Positions 10,911 to 23,040 of a DNA stretch of 64,000 bases are shown one piece after another; the first letter of the stretch is position 1; every line of letters starts with the position of its first letter. A program made the position numbers and the translations under genes. A model generated the notes under the pieces. The model did no database searches. It was not told where the DNA came from and saw only the letters and a program-made list of their open reading frames with translations. The DNA is taken from NCBI GenBank assembly GCA_028564925.1, contig CM053031.1, positions 165,467,084 through 165,531,083 of the forward strand. Reading direction: 5' to 3'. The stretch is from Lithobates sylvaticus (taxonomy: Eukaryota > Chordata > Amphibia > Anura > Ranidae).

Positions 10911-11729
10911 TGTAACCTCTAAAATCTCTATTTCTGATTTATTAATCACAAAATATGATATGGGTTAAATGAGAGTTCTACAGATCAGGAGGAAAGGCTT
11001 TGAATATAATAACATTTATTATAAGTAGTTAAAAGTCCAGCTAATACACAAATCCCTAGCACATCAAGGCAGAAAATGCTAGGTTGAAATAACATATATA
11101 TATATATATATGAAGGAATATAGATTATATTCCTTCAGACCGTGATGTAAAAGCATGTTTAGTTACAAGTAGTTAAAAGTCAAGGTAATACACAGAAAAT
11201 CCCTAGCACCTCAAGGCAGAAAATGCTAGGTTGAAATAAAATATATATATATATGAAGGGATATAGATTATATTCCTTCCGCCCGTGATCTACAAGCATG
11301 TTTAGTTACAAGTAGCAGGGCATACCTTCCCCTGCTACATGCCATCCTACCTGCTGGCTGGTTCCCACGGAAAGGGCCGAGCTGCCTCTCCTTTCCTCAG
11401 AGTAACCAAAACCCCGCCTGATTCCTCATTGGCTGGCTTAGAGTCTAAGCCAGCCCCCTTCCAGGCGAAACTCCCACCAGTGATGTAAAATATACCTGAA
11501 TGGTCTCACTTCGTTACCTATCCCGGCATGGGGTCATTTATAGTGAATAGGTGACAACCAATGTTAATTGGCTCCCCATTGTCCTTCAAGTCTCGGCGCC
11601 GCAATGTCTACAGTTCACAAAAGCTGGGAGGAGGGCCTTTGCCCACCTTTCAGCTGCAAGCAAAAAGAGATATATTCCTAATATTTCACAGATATTAATG
11701 AAAATTTCACATAACCGCATCAGGCAACA
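10911..11729. repeat. Left LTR (819 bp)
   Basis: It begins TGTAACCTCT and ends CAGGCAACA. It contains an internal tandem duplication of about 145 bp: the block from AGTAGTTAAAAGTC through the TA run to GATTATATTCC occurs twice, near 11025 and 11170. A CCAAT motif occurs on both strands, and TATAAA on the minus strand near 11540. Confidence 0.9.
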
Positions 11730-14700
11730 GATGGCCCCTTGTGGCCAGTTGAGTATATGAGACTCGGCCACACATAGAATAATGGTTTATGTGCAATTTT
11801 CTTTAATATTTGGAACTTTTCGGCTTTGCCCTCTGAAATGAAATCAAACTTCTTTGAGAACAAAAACTTTTAAACTCTCCATCTCTACAGTTCACATTTC
11901 TGGATCCCAGTATCGGTAGTCATCACTTGTTCTGGATGTAATAAGTCCATAATAATAACAGAAAAATCATATGATAAATAAAGAGAAAAAATAAAAACAC
12001 ACCCCCAAAACAAAAAAAAAATGAAGGGGGAAAAATAAAAATAAAAAAAAATAAAATAAAAACATGAGGATCCTTGTTCTCAACTGTCCAATAATAATAG
12101 TGCGAAAGTCCATAATGTCAATCTGGTCATGTTGCCCTTGCTTCTGGGACAGCCTTCCATGGTGATTCCAGTTGGATACAGCATACAGTAATGGCCTTTG
12201 GAACAGCTTTCCGGGCTTTCTAAGATTATACTTTATTAATGTGGACAGAGGTAGAGAAAGAGATACACAAGTACATTTGGGACATATGTATTCAAATTAA
12301 TGCTTGTCTGGTAAGTCTGAGCAGTAAGGACCTTTTAATTGCCATAGATATACTGCAACATAAAGTGAGACCCTTTTCCCAGTGACATGTGAAACAATTT
12401 TAGGTTTAGGTTTTAGGTTTACGTCCTTATGCCAGGTTTCTGATTTCACCCCTCATCTTTCTTCCTCCATTGTCATATGCCTGCAAGTAACTCTGCTCCA
12501 CCTTCTGCTGAATACCACTGTGTGTGTGTGTGACACTTTAAGTGTCCAGGGTGGTCTTGTTGCCATCGCAACTCACCACTAGCTCCTTTTACTGATGCTA
12601 TGTTCAGTGCTGGTGCCAAACATTTGGGCATATAGCTCCGTCCTTGGCTACCATGGGTAGCTACTGTACCGTCCGGCCTTTAGCAGGCTACAGAAGAGGT
12701 CACCACTATGAGAGTTCTATGTGCAGATTAGGCAGTGTCATCTACGCAGACAAAAATAACTTGATTTCAGAATATGGATAAGTGTGATGTCACCAGTCAC
12801 TAGTGGCTTCAGGAACAATCAAACTAAAATACTTTTAAGTACAATTGTACTATACTCCCTGCTATTTGCCAATCACTATGAGTCTCACCAGTTCCAGTAT
12901 ATCTATATTATATTCACGCAATGCTCTTTGACTTATTCTGGCACACAAAGGAAAACCTGACCAACAAAAACAATATCAATGACCACATCTGATGACTGCC
13001 CAAATGTTAGAACTGTAGAGAGGATTGTATGTCACATTTACACAGAAAATAGTCACATGACTGTTGTTAAACCCTAATATTACTAGTGTCATGATAAATA
13101 GCTACCATGACCTAAATTCATATAAAACGATTATCCCATGTCATAAGAGAAAACTAACACCTGTTGGGACTTGGCCCATCCCCAAAAATGCTACAGGGAA
13201 GCCTCAATATTCTATAGCAACATTTCTAATCGCTTTAAATGTTCTCCATGTAGTGTTCCCCATACTCACTCCCCTCTTTTTTTTTTTTTTTTTGACCATA
13301 GTCACGCAAAACTAAAGAATCACCAACAAAAAAAAAAAAATAAGGTGATATAGGAAAGAAATAAAAAAACCAACAACAAAAAAAAATAAAAATCCTTTCC
13401 CTTAAGAGAAAAAGAAAAAAGAAAATCAAACAAAAAAAAAATAGATTAAAAAAAAAAATTAAAAATTACGATTAAAATAATAAAAAAAAAAACAAATAAT
13501 AAAATTAAAATAAAAAAAAAATAATAAAAAAAATAAAAAAAATAAAACAAAATAATAAAACCATACAGATTGAATGCTGGCCCAAACTTTAACTTTGTTG
13601 AAGCGGCTTAAATCTGTGTCTTGTTAACCAAAAAAAAAAAAAAAAAAAAAAAACATTTGAAAAACTGCCTTTAGCATTGTAGGTATACTAAAGGCAACCC
13701 CCTCTCCCGGTTGTGATTAACATATTACTTGACTCTCAGTGCAAACCCATTTGCAAGTCAAAAAGGCCACAAAAAGTTGTTTTTCTAGAGGGTAGGGCGT
13801 CTGTTTATTGAAACAGACTGCCCCAAACCAGTGTTTAGAATTTTAGCTAGGCCTGTAATTAATTATATTTAAGGCTTCTCCTAAGAACATACACAAAAAA
13901 AAAATGATGTTCTTTAAGGTCCTTATTTGTATTTGGGTCCACATCTGGGTCCAATCATCCGTCCTTGTTTGTGCATTTATCCTATAATACAAAACTTAAA
14001 AATCATTAATAACATCTCACTGTACCTCTCTGAGAGGTTCATACTGGCCTAACTAGTAGTGGATGCTTGGAACCGCCTTCCAGCAGAGGTAATGAATCCA
14101 TCGACCGTAAGTAAAGTCAAAAATGTACAGGACCCACCCCATATCTAAACTCTGATAGCCAAAAATTATAGGAAAACTCTGTAGGGTTTATAAATACTTA
14201 CATTCTAAGAATACAACATGTAGACCTACAATCTTCACATGAGTGAATTTGGAAGGGAAAACAACACGCAACACAAGACCTACTGAATGCCTAAGATGCC
14301 ACAATGTGCAAAAAAGGACATAAAAAAAAATAATAATTCATATCTGTGCACAGGTTATTTATTCGCAAATACATTTAAACTTGTCAAACCAAAAGTTATA
14401 AATTTAAACTGGTACCAGTATTGAGCTCCTTATAAACGGGAAAAAAAAAAACAAATATTTATAAAATAATCATAAACAGTACAACGCATGCGCATTAGTG
14501 TGATCACACTTATTGATGGCCATAAAACAATGTTGGGTGCACCCGCTATCACAAAACAAATCATGGTTTACACACGTACTGTTCCTACTCATGCATTCCA
14601 TCGCTCACCCATACACATTCATTTCAAATGCATCCCATACATTCTGTATAAGGCTTTGGTAATTGCAAATGAATTGCTAGGCGTTTCCGACCTCTGGGAG

Positions 14701-17394
14701 AATACAAAGTAAAGAAGAGAAAGAGGAAAAAAAAACAATGGGCCTTTATACCTTACCCTTTTGTTAGGGGCGTATTTTGCATCTGTACAGCTAAATGATA
14801 TGCACATATCATTTCTGGAATTCACTTAACCTGAAAACAAATAACTTTATAGACAACAGTTGTTAATCTCTTCCCAAATTTTTTCTAACCTATTTTAAAG
14901 CAAACAATACATAATTTAATTTAATAGATTGGAATGTATAGCGTTTTATCTTTTGTAAAGTAATAAGGTATCCCTTAACAATTGGTGTGGTTTTAGGTTT
15001 ATTGACCACCTTTCCTGTCTTCCTAAGAGATCTAGGGATATTTACCCCCGAGCTCTCACCTTTCAAGGAGTTGTTAAAATTAACACCTACTCCAGACGGA
15101 ATGATTGCATTACAATCTATGGTATGTGTAGATTGCCCACACCGCCCTGTGCTAGAAGATGCCTTATTCTGGTCACTAAGACTTCTCACACCTATGTGTG
15201 CATTATTTTTAATTTTGCCAATGTTGGGGAAGTTGTCTTGCTCCTAATTCTGTGACCATGGTGCATTCTCGATTTTCTTGTGGCTCTGCGATTTCTCCCA
15301 TCGCCACAGGAAAAGTAGAATTTAGGATCCATATCCTCCTTTCCCCCATACTTTTCATATACGTTATTGTCCCCAATTTCATAGGCACAATTAGATGCCG
15401 TAGCATTAAGCATTTAAGAATTGAAATTGTTTGTAGCAACTGTGACATTGTTCTGTTTAAGAGTAAAAGTTGCTACAGACTTCTAGACGGGACATGGCTG
15501 CCATTACCAACAAATAATATGCACAATTTGTAAGCTAGTTAAAGCTTAAGTTAAATGTTGAAAACCACAAACAGCTCCGCGCTTAGGGACAAGTAGTCCA
15601 GGTATGCAGCCTTTCCAGAAAAAAAAAATTACCCCCTAAGAGGCAAATTTAAATGATTGGTACAAAATAGGAAAAATTGGCGCTTCCTGTGAGTCCAGGA
15701 TATTAGAATGTGCTTGACTAGACCATACGATAATAAAGAGAGAGGGGTGGAAGTAGACACCTAATTGCTGGCGTTACTACCATATACCTATCCCCCCTTC
15801 TAGACAGTGTATTATAAACCCAGAGCCTATACTGAGATAATAAAATGAGTGTAAGGGAGGGCAAACCCTCGGGGTATAAGCATCCATCCCTAATTTGCCA
15901 GTCTCCAATATCCACTGATAGATATCTGCAAATATGTATGCCATAAAAAAAATGTGCACGGGGTGAGAGAGAGTGTACCCTAGAGCGGCTATCCGAATAA
16001 CCTATATCCTCTACCCACCCGTCAATAGTTTAAGTTAAATGTTGCCCTGTACTATACAGTCCTTTTTAGATTACTGTAACGAAGTTGGGAAAACGAACAT
16101 TAAAATCGAATAAAATCCTGAAAATACAGTAAAGTGGAGTGGAAAGGAGAAAGAAAAAAAATAAATAAACTATCTATATATACATATATACATATATAGA
16201 TATATAGCTGTATATTTTCAGCTTTCAATAAAACAATCCTTTAGATTACTGTAGACACTCCAAATCCACTCACAATAGTCTGTATTTTACCTTATTTGAG
16301 CCTACCCCCCCAACACAATAGGAACAATAGTAGGGCCACAAGTATCAAATAGGGTGAATAACCCTCTTGGTTTACAATAGAAAGGTAAACACATCCGTGT
16401 TTACACCAAAGTTCACCCATTCAGTTTAGACAAAAATAAATCTAGCACAAACTCAGAATATCAAATTTGTGGTAAGGTTTCATCCTAAAAAAAAGTCAGG
16501 GTATAATACAGTATGCTAAATGCACCTTATTTTACCCTATACTAATAATCTTTCTCAGATATTAGCTTGAGCATTCAGCAACAAGACTTCCACAGTCCTG
16601 TACTTTAACTGACAACAATGAGAATATTACTGCTCTCCTGTCCTATACACAAATATTATGCATTTAGTGGACAGACCATTTAAATTAGAAATCTGTTGAA
16701 ACTTTTTCAACAGGAAACCAAGACCCCACTCACATGGTGTCTTTCCAATGAAACATGTCACTCTCAAACAGTGGTTTAGAGAGAGCCATTAAGCTTTTTG
16801 AGCATTAAAAAAATAAAAAATAAAAATAAAAAGAAATAACACTTTTTCCCGCCAAGTTGCTTCCTCCCCATTACATAAAACCGGTTTGTAAATGGTACAT
16901 CCAAAGAACTTGTTCAATTAAAATTTACGGGATATTTATGCAAAACAAAATATGTGGTGTATCCTCTCTCATTTTTAGAGTTAATACCTATAGTTTTCCC
17001 TAGATAGGTTGAACAAACTGACTCAATTTAAGTTCAATCTACTAAGTACCTTCAGCAACACCACCATTTTTAAACCACAAAAAAAAATTAAAATGTACCT
17101 ACAGTTTTCCCTAGATATATTGAACAAACTGACTCAATTTAAGTTCAAGCTACTAAGTACCTTCAGCAAAATAATCATATAATATATATATAATACAGAG
17201 AAAAAAAAAATATATATATAACTAAACTACAAAAGAGAGAAAAAAAAAGAAAAATATTTACCTGTATTTTTCCCTAGATAGATTGAACAAACTGACTCAA
17301 TTTAAGTTCAACTACTAGCCTTAATCTCTATTACATCGATTTTGATATTAGATTCAAACACCTTCCGTCCTGTACTGGTTTCGTGGCCGCCATC
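11730..17394. other. LTR element internal region, non-coding
   Basis: About 5.7 kb, A-rich on the plus strand, with an extreme A-rich stretch at 13270-13560 and an A run near 13630-13655. Short open stretches occur on both strands but none shows a recognisable retroelement domain. Primer-binding and polypurine sites cannot be assigned with confidence. Confidence 0.7.
16990..17325 (+). repeat. Three direct repeats near the right LTR
   Basis: A block containing TTTTCCCTAGATA, TTGAACAAACTGACTCAATT and TAAGTTCAA occurs near 16993, 17103 and 17268, separated by A-rich or TA-rich spacers. It lies just inside the right LTR. Confidence 0.85.
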
Positions 17395-18211
17395 TGTAAC
17401 CTCTAAAATCTCTATTTCTGATTTATTAATCACAAAATATGATATGGGTTAAATGAGAGTTCTACAGATCAGGAGGAAAGGCTTTGAATATAATAACATT
17501 TATTATAAGTAGTTAAAAGTCCAGCTAATACACAAATCCCTAGCACATCAAGGCAGAAAATGCTAGGTTGAAATAACATATATATATATATATGAAGGAA
17601 TATAGATTATATTCCTTCAGACCGTGATGTAAAAGCATGTTTAGTTACAAGTAGTTAAAAGTCAAGGTAATACACAGAAAATCCCTAGCACCTCAAGGCA
17701 GAAAATGCTAGGTTGAAATAAAATATATATATATATGAAGGAATATAGATTATATTCCTTCCGCCCGTGATCTACAAGCATGTTTAGTTACAAGTAGCAG
17801 GGCATACCTTCCCCTGCTACATGCCATCCTACCTGCTGGCTGGTTCCCACGGAAAGGGCCGAGCTGCCTCTCCTTTCCTCAGAGTAACCAAAACCCCGCC
17901 TGATTCCTCATTGGCTGGCTTAGAGTCTAAGCCAGCCCCCTTCCAGGCGAAACTCCCACCAGTGATGTAAAATATACCTGAATGGTCTCACTTCGTTACC
18001 TATCCCGGCATGGGGTCATTTATAGTGAATAGGTGACAACCAATGTTAATTGGCTCCCCATTGTCCTTCAAGTCTCGGCGCCGCAATGTCTACAGTTCAC
18101 AAAAGCTGGGAGGAGGGCCTTTGCCCACCTTTCAGCTGCAAGCAAAAAGAGATATATTCCTAATATTTCACAGATATTAATGGAAATTTCACATAACCGC
18201 ATCAGGCAACA
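17395..18211. repeat. Right LTR (817 bp)
   Basis: It matches the left LTR along its full length, including the internal ~145-bp duplication, apart from two single-base differences and one TA unit. It is followed at once by the GTGG target-site copy. Confidence 0.9.
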
Positions 18212-18366
18212 GTGGTGATGCCAACAAATCAATGAACCCCACCTACACCAAATCTAACTACCACATCCACCCCCACATTGAGTAAGCACAAGTACATATC
18301 CTACACTTAGGCGGCAAATCAGCAGCACCTCCTCTTTGCTAAAGAGGGACCTCACCATGTCCACCT
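18212..18366. repeat. Duplicated segment B2
   Basis: Near-identical to B1 (about 10085-10230). It starts with the right GTGG target-site copy of the LTR element and ends at CCATGTCCAC, where unit 1 continues straight into C1. Confidence 0.85.
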
Positions 18367-19851
18367 AGATGGAGATCCTGACCAGCACAGGAACCTCCGG
18401 GTGATTACAATGACTCATTATCGGGTCAGAAGGTGAAACCACGCTGTTTTGATCGCAGCTGCGAATATTTGATCACAACCACGATTAGAATCTTTTTATT
18501 TTTGTTTATTTGCAGATATGCAAATCTGTATTTCTACATATAATGATATTTGAAGATAAACTTAAGGGAGTTCGATAAGAAATGGTGTCCCTGGGATAGC
18601 AGCAGGTAAATTACAAAGACAAAGGCCCAGTTGGAGCCCTGGTTCACACTGACAGCGGGAGGAAATCATGTGAGTTCAGCTGCACTCACACAATTTCATT
18701 CCCGCTTGTAAGTCCCGACTGCGGGGGGAATTTCAGAGACATCTGTGCAGGTTTCTGCACTGATGTCAATAAAAATCGCACCCGAAGTCGCCAAAAAGTA
18801 GTACGGAAACTACTTTTGGAAATTGCGGTGCCGCACCAATTAGAGCGGTGCAATTGCCACCGATTTGACATGCCAAATCGCACCAATGTGAACCAGGGCT
18901 GACACATACAACACCGCTTTATCCACCAGCTGCATTCATTACCTGCAATTCTCTACAGCTGTTATATATAAAGATTCCACCTTTATCATGTACTTGCAGG
19001 TGTGCTGAAGAGATTCGTTTTTTGTTGTAAAAAAACATATAGAAATTATAAGATATAAAAGATATTGCACTTCCCCAAAACCACCACCCCAAAAACGAAT
19101 TAAAAAGAAGAAAGAAAAAAAAAAAAAAAAAGAAAGAAAAAAAAAGCCACATGTTCAAAATATAACACCCATCACCACCCTACAAATCCACACACATACA
19201 TACATTGGTGACCATGCTCTGCTGGAAGCTGCATTTCTGTGTACATGATTAAGCAATGAGATCAATGAGTAGAAGGCAGCACATGCTCCCAAACCTTGTT
19301 TGCATGGTGAAACAGGAACAATACACACACAATATTGACAGCATGGCCACATTAACCCACTTTTGATTGAAAAAATGCTTAAGAATTTCAGCAAACAGTC
19401 CTAGTTGGGTATTTGTCAATAGGCACAATATCATTCCTTCTCCCCCACAAACCACAGCAAAAAAAAAATGGTCTTCTCAGGCCAAACGAACCCCCCCTAC
19501 TGTAGTCCTTTACATGAGAGGTTCTATTGTTAGCAGACTGACACACGCCCAATAGAAGTACCCACTGGTATCTTTCAATATGTCTCTTCGTGTACGTCTA
19601 AAATGATTGCACCTGATGAGCAGGAACACATAATACTATTTGCAACTGTGTTAGCCCTTGGCTATATGCATCAAATCTCCAACTACAGGCCAAAGATCAA
19701 AGTCCATTTGCATGCACATAAACAAAGAAACAGTGTTCTAAGCATATGTACCTGTGCAGTGTAAACCCTACAATTTTAAATGTCCAAGTCCCTGGGCATG
19801 ATTAGTGCGAACAAAAATTAACATCAGTCCCTGGCTGCAATCAATGGCTAG
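18367..19851. other. 1.5-kb segment present in only one duplicate
   Basis: Unit 1 passes directly from B to C, while here about 1,485 bp lie between B2 and C2. CTAGA occurs near both edges. It holds one MITE (18635-18900) and an A-rich stretch at 19095-19145; otherwise nothing is recognised. It is either an insertion in this copy or a deletion from the other. Confidence 0.6.
18635..18900. mobile_element. MITE, 266 bp, 16-bp TIRs
   Basis: The termini AGCCCTGGTTCACACT (18635-18650) and AATGTGAACCAGGGCT (18885-18900) are inverted repeats with one mismatch. There is no coding sequence. The terminus is similar in style to the MITE at 9249 (both contain GGTTCACACT- or AGTTCACACT-like text). The superfamily is not assigned. 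Confidence 0.78.
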
Positions 19852-20205
19852 AACTTGCATTGGACTATAATAGCGCAGATTTTCACTTCCAAAAAATGCT
19901 CTTTAACACAGCACTTATTTTGGTATATACTATAGCGCCTTGTAAAAAAAGACACTAGAGCTAAAATTAGAACTGTTTGCAGGTCTAAGCATGCTCAGTT
20001 GTGTTGGCACCTAACTGTGCAAAAACGGGAATTTATCTGTTCTCAGACTTTTAAAGATAGTTTAGAGTAGAATTTTATTTTTTCACACAGTTTAAAAGCA
20101 GATTATCTTTCAACAATATAACGCATATTTCAGTACCATTTAGGCAACTATATCATGCTCTAAACAATATTTCCATGTGCAATTCTCCAGGTTTTAGAAG
20201 AGTAA
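19852..20205. repeat. Duplicated segment C2 and start of A3
   Basis: C2 matches 10231-10564 with scattered substitutions. A3 begins at 20178 (TGCAATTCTCCAGG) and is cut by a MITE after 20205. Confidence 0.85.
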
Positions 20206-20614
20206 TGCCGCGTACACACGATCGGAATTCTCGGTTTTTCCGACAGAATTCCGACGGAATTCCGCTCAAGCTGTGTTGCCTACACACGATCACACCAAAT
20301 TCCGACGGTCAATAACACAGCGGCATAAAACACGTTCGACAGCACTATAAAAAGGGAAGTTTAATGCTTCCGAGCATGCGTCGAATTGTTTCCGAGCATG
20401 CGTCGGAATTTTGCGTGTCGGAATTGCATACACACGATTGGAAAATCCGATAGAAAGGTTTTCCGTCGGAAAAATTGAGAACAGGTTCTCAATTCAAAGT
20501 CCGTCGGAAATTCCGACAGAAAAAGACCGTTGGGCATACACACGGTCGGAAAATCCGATGAAAAGCTCCCATCGGACTGTTTCCATCGGAAATTCCGACC
20601 GTGTGTACGCCGCA
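20206..20614. mobile_element. PIF/Harbinger-type MITE, 409 bp
   Basis: The termini TGCCGCGTACACACG and its near-complement CGTGTGTACGCCGCA are flanked by the 3-bp duplication TAA (20203-20205 and 20615-20617). The uninterrupted A copies read GAGTAAGGG, so the empty site confirms both borders and the TSD. Three-base T/A-rich duplications are typical of PIF/Harbinger. The interior is rich in inverted TCCGACGGAA/TTCCGTCGGA motifs. No transposase is present. Confidence 0.85.
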
Positions 20615-20929
20615 TAAGGGTTTGGGCGCTATTTGGTTCCAGGGTTTCTACAGACTATAGTAAATTTGATTTTGGGTGTATTTTTTTACTAGTGCTATAG
20701 TGAATACCGTTTTAGCACTAATTACCGCAATTAGGCACTATAGTAAATGATCCCCTATGTGTCTCTGATATATTAGCTTTACATTTTGAACTAAGTCCAA
20801 AACCTGCCTCTTTTCTCACTCACACATTGCTGCCTAAATAAGCTGATTATATACTGTCCAGACATTGTACAATATGTGTAGTTTTGAAAATATAAATTAT
20901 AATATTTATTGTAAAATAAAACCTGACTC
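20615..20929. repeat. End of A3 and unassigned tail
   Basis: 20615 to about 20680 continues segment A (AAGGGTTTGGGCGCTATTTGG); similarity then fades. Nothing is recognised in the rest. Confidence 0.55.
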
Positions 20930-22077
20930 GTCTTTCCTTCTTTCCTTTCATGACTAAGCCTATTTCTGACATTTGGTGTTTACAAGTTAAAATTCCTATT
21001 TTTTGCTAGAAAATTACTGCATTATATATATTTTTTTAGCAGAGAATCTAGAGAATAAAATGGCGATTATTACAATATTTTATGTCACACGGTATTTGTA
21101 CAGCAGTGTTTTAAACGCAACTTTTTGGGAAAAGGGACACTTTTATGAATTAAAAAAAAACAAAACAGTATAGTTATCCCAATTTTTTTGTATAATGTGA
21201 AAGATGATGTTACGCCGAGTAAATAGATACCAAACATGTCACACTTTATAATTGCACGCACTTGTGTAAAAATGTCCATAGGCGACGCTTTTAATTTTTT
21301 ACGGTTACCAAGTTAGAGTTACAGAGGAGGTCTAGTACTAGAATTCTTGCTCTAGCTCTGGCGATCGCGGCGATACCTCACATGTGTGATTTGAACACCG
21401 TTTACATATGCGGGCGAGACTTCCGTATGCGTTTTCTTTGTTGCGAAAGCTCGTTGTGACGGGGCGGTTTGACATTTTTTTTCTTATTTATTTTATATAT
21501 TTTTAGATTATTAACTTGTTTTTTTTTTTGTTTTTTTTTTAATTTGCTCACTTTTTTTTTGTAAACATCCCTTGTGACAGTAATAGGTGGTGACAGGTAC
21601 TCTTTATGGAGGGATCGGGGGTCCCTCCTTTACACTTAAATGTATTCAGATCACCAAAAACGGTGTATCTGAATACCGTATATTTTTTTAAATCCGGCGC
21701 CATTGGCAGCCAAATAAACAGGAAGTGACGTTGTGACATCGCTTCCGTGTTTTCATCCAGGAGACTGTAATGAAGCAGTTTCCAGCTTCATTCCAGTCTG
21801 CCACTAGCCGCCGGAAGCGGCAGATGTTTGATCAGGCCTTCCGATGGAACGGGAGGCCCGGTAAGAGCGGCGTGAGGTGGCGGGAGGGGGGACATCCCTT
21901 CCTGCTCCTCCGGTATAACAGCCGAGCGGCTTTTAGCCGCATCAGTTGTTATACCTGGATAGCCAATCGCCCGCTCTAAACAACGGTACCAGCATGATGC
22001 CTGCAGCTGCAGGCATCATCCCGGTATAACCCCCGAAAGCCGAGTACGCATATCTGCATACGCTCGGTGGGAAGGGG
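20930..22077. mobile_element. TTAA (piggyBac-like) non-autonomous element, left end eroded
   Basis: The right end is clear: GGTGGGAAGGGG followed by TTAA at 22078-22081. Just inside, GGCATCATCCCGGTATAAC and GGTATAACAGCCGAGCGGC form inverted motifs. The interior (for example GAGAATAAAATGGCGATTAT) is a sequence I recall from TTAA-flanked frog repeats. The left boundary is approximate because no matching terminus is visible. There is no coding sequence. Confidence 0.6.
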
Positions 22078-22081
22078 TTAA

Positions 22082-22990
22082 TGCAGCCCATTTAAGCTGC
22101 ATACATAATTTGCAGCCACTGTATAGATATTTGTGATTATTGTATTGCAAATAATACACTCAATAATACACAAATAATACACTAATACACAATGTTTATT
22201 TCAAGATACAACTGGACTTGTATCTTACTTTCATATTGCATCTCAACCATACTGTTCATTGTTTTAGCTATAAATTACACTATGCTTCCCAGAGCAGAAT
22301 GTTGTGATTCCGGTGTCCACCATTGGGTGTCTCCCAGCAGCCAGCAGATCTCAATAATCAGTCTTCACCTGGCTGGCTGGCTGTTGGGAGGGTATTTAGC
22401 TTCTCCTCTACATTTGTCGTTCACTCTGCTGTGTTTTGCTTTGCTGCCAGATACTGCTAGCTGTTTATCCTGTTCCTGCTCTTGATCATGCTCTCTGCCT
22501 TGTACCCACAGTATATCACGAACCCTGCTGCCTTGTTCCTACTCTCCCTTGTTCCTGATCCCAGTTTTGGTTCCTCTTTCCTATATGTTCCCTGCACCTC
22601 CAGATTTACCCTGCTTTTCTGTGTTCCCAATTTGAATAAATTGTATATAATTAGTTCACTAGTTAAGCTTTTTGTTACTCTGTTATTTAGTTAGATATGT
22701 TGCCACAGTTTTTTTGGTTCATTTATACCTTTATGTTTGCTGTTTTCTGGTGTTTGGGTAGATTTTGGTTTCACTATACATACTGTACATCTTACTTTAA
22801 ATATATATATATGGTTTGGTCCCATTTTTCTAAATGTAGCTATGCAGATTTGGCCATCCCTGCTGCTGATTCCTGACATATTGTTTTATTATATAAGATA
22901 TCCATGTGCCATTTTTTTAATTCAGTAATTAATTTAATTTGTTTTTTTTTATATATATAATTTTAAAGGCATGTTCTGTATCAGAGAAAT
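22082..22990. other. Unassigned sequence upstream of LINE ORF1
   Basis: No gene is recognised. The pyrimidine-rich stretch 22380-22640 (repeated CCTGTTCCTGCTC-type text) could be the 5' UTR of the LINE that follows, but no boundary or target-site duplication supports this. Confidence 0.35.
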
Positions 22991-23040
22991 GATCAAAAAT
23001 GGAAAATATACAATACATTGCACATCGCCTATAAACTAAC

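Larger units (their letters stand above)
10911..18211. mobile_element. Young LTR retrotransposon, no recognisable coding region
   Basis: A 7,301-bp element is bounded by direct repeats of 819 and 817 bp, each starting TGTAAC and ending GCAACA. It is flanked by the 4-bp duplication GTGG (10907-10910 and 18212-18215). Comparison with the empty site at 10084 confirms the insertion. The two LTRs differ by two substitutions and one 2-bp TA-repeat length change, so the insertion is recent. The internal region has no recognisable gag, pol or env, which points to a non-autonomous element. Orientation is undecided: both internal edges carry GATGG two bases from the LTR. The minus strand has TATAAA in the LTR and AAGGGG near the possible polypurine end, a weak hint for minus orientation. 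Confidence 0.9.

Noticed and set aside
14890-15533. Short open frames on both strands inside the LTR element
   Set aside because: Lengths of 70-100 codons with no recognisable retroelement domain; not enough to call a gene.
17376-17394. CTGGTTTCGTGGCCGCCATC-type text before the right LTR as a tRNA 3' end or primer site
   Set aside because: It does not fit a T-arm consensus (GGTTCRANNCC), and the opposite internal edge gives an equally plausible GATGG start, so no primer site is assigned.
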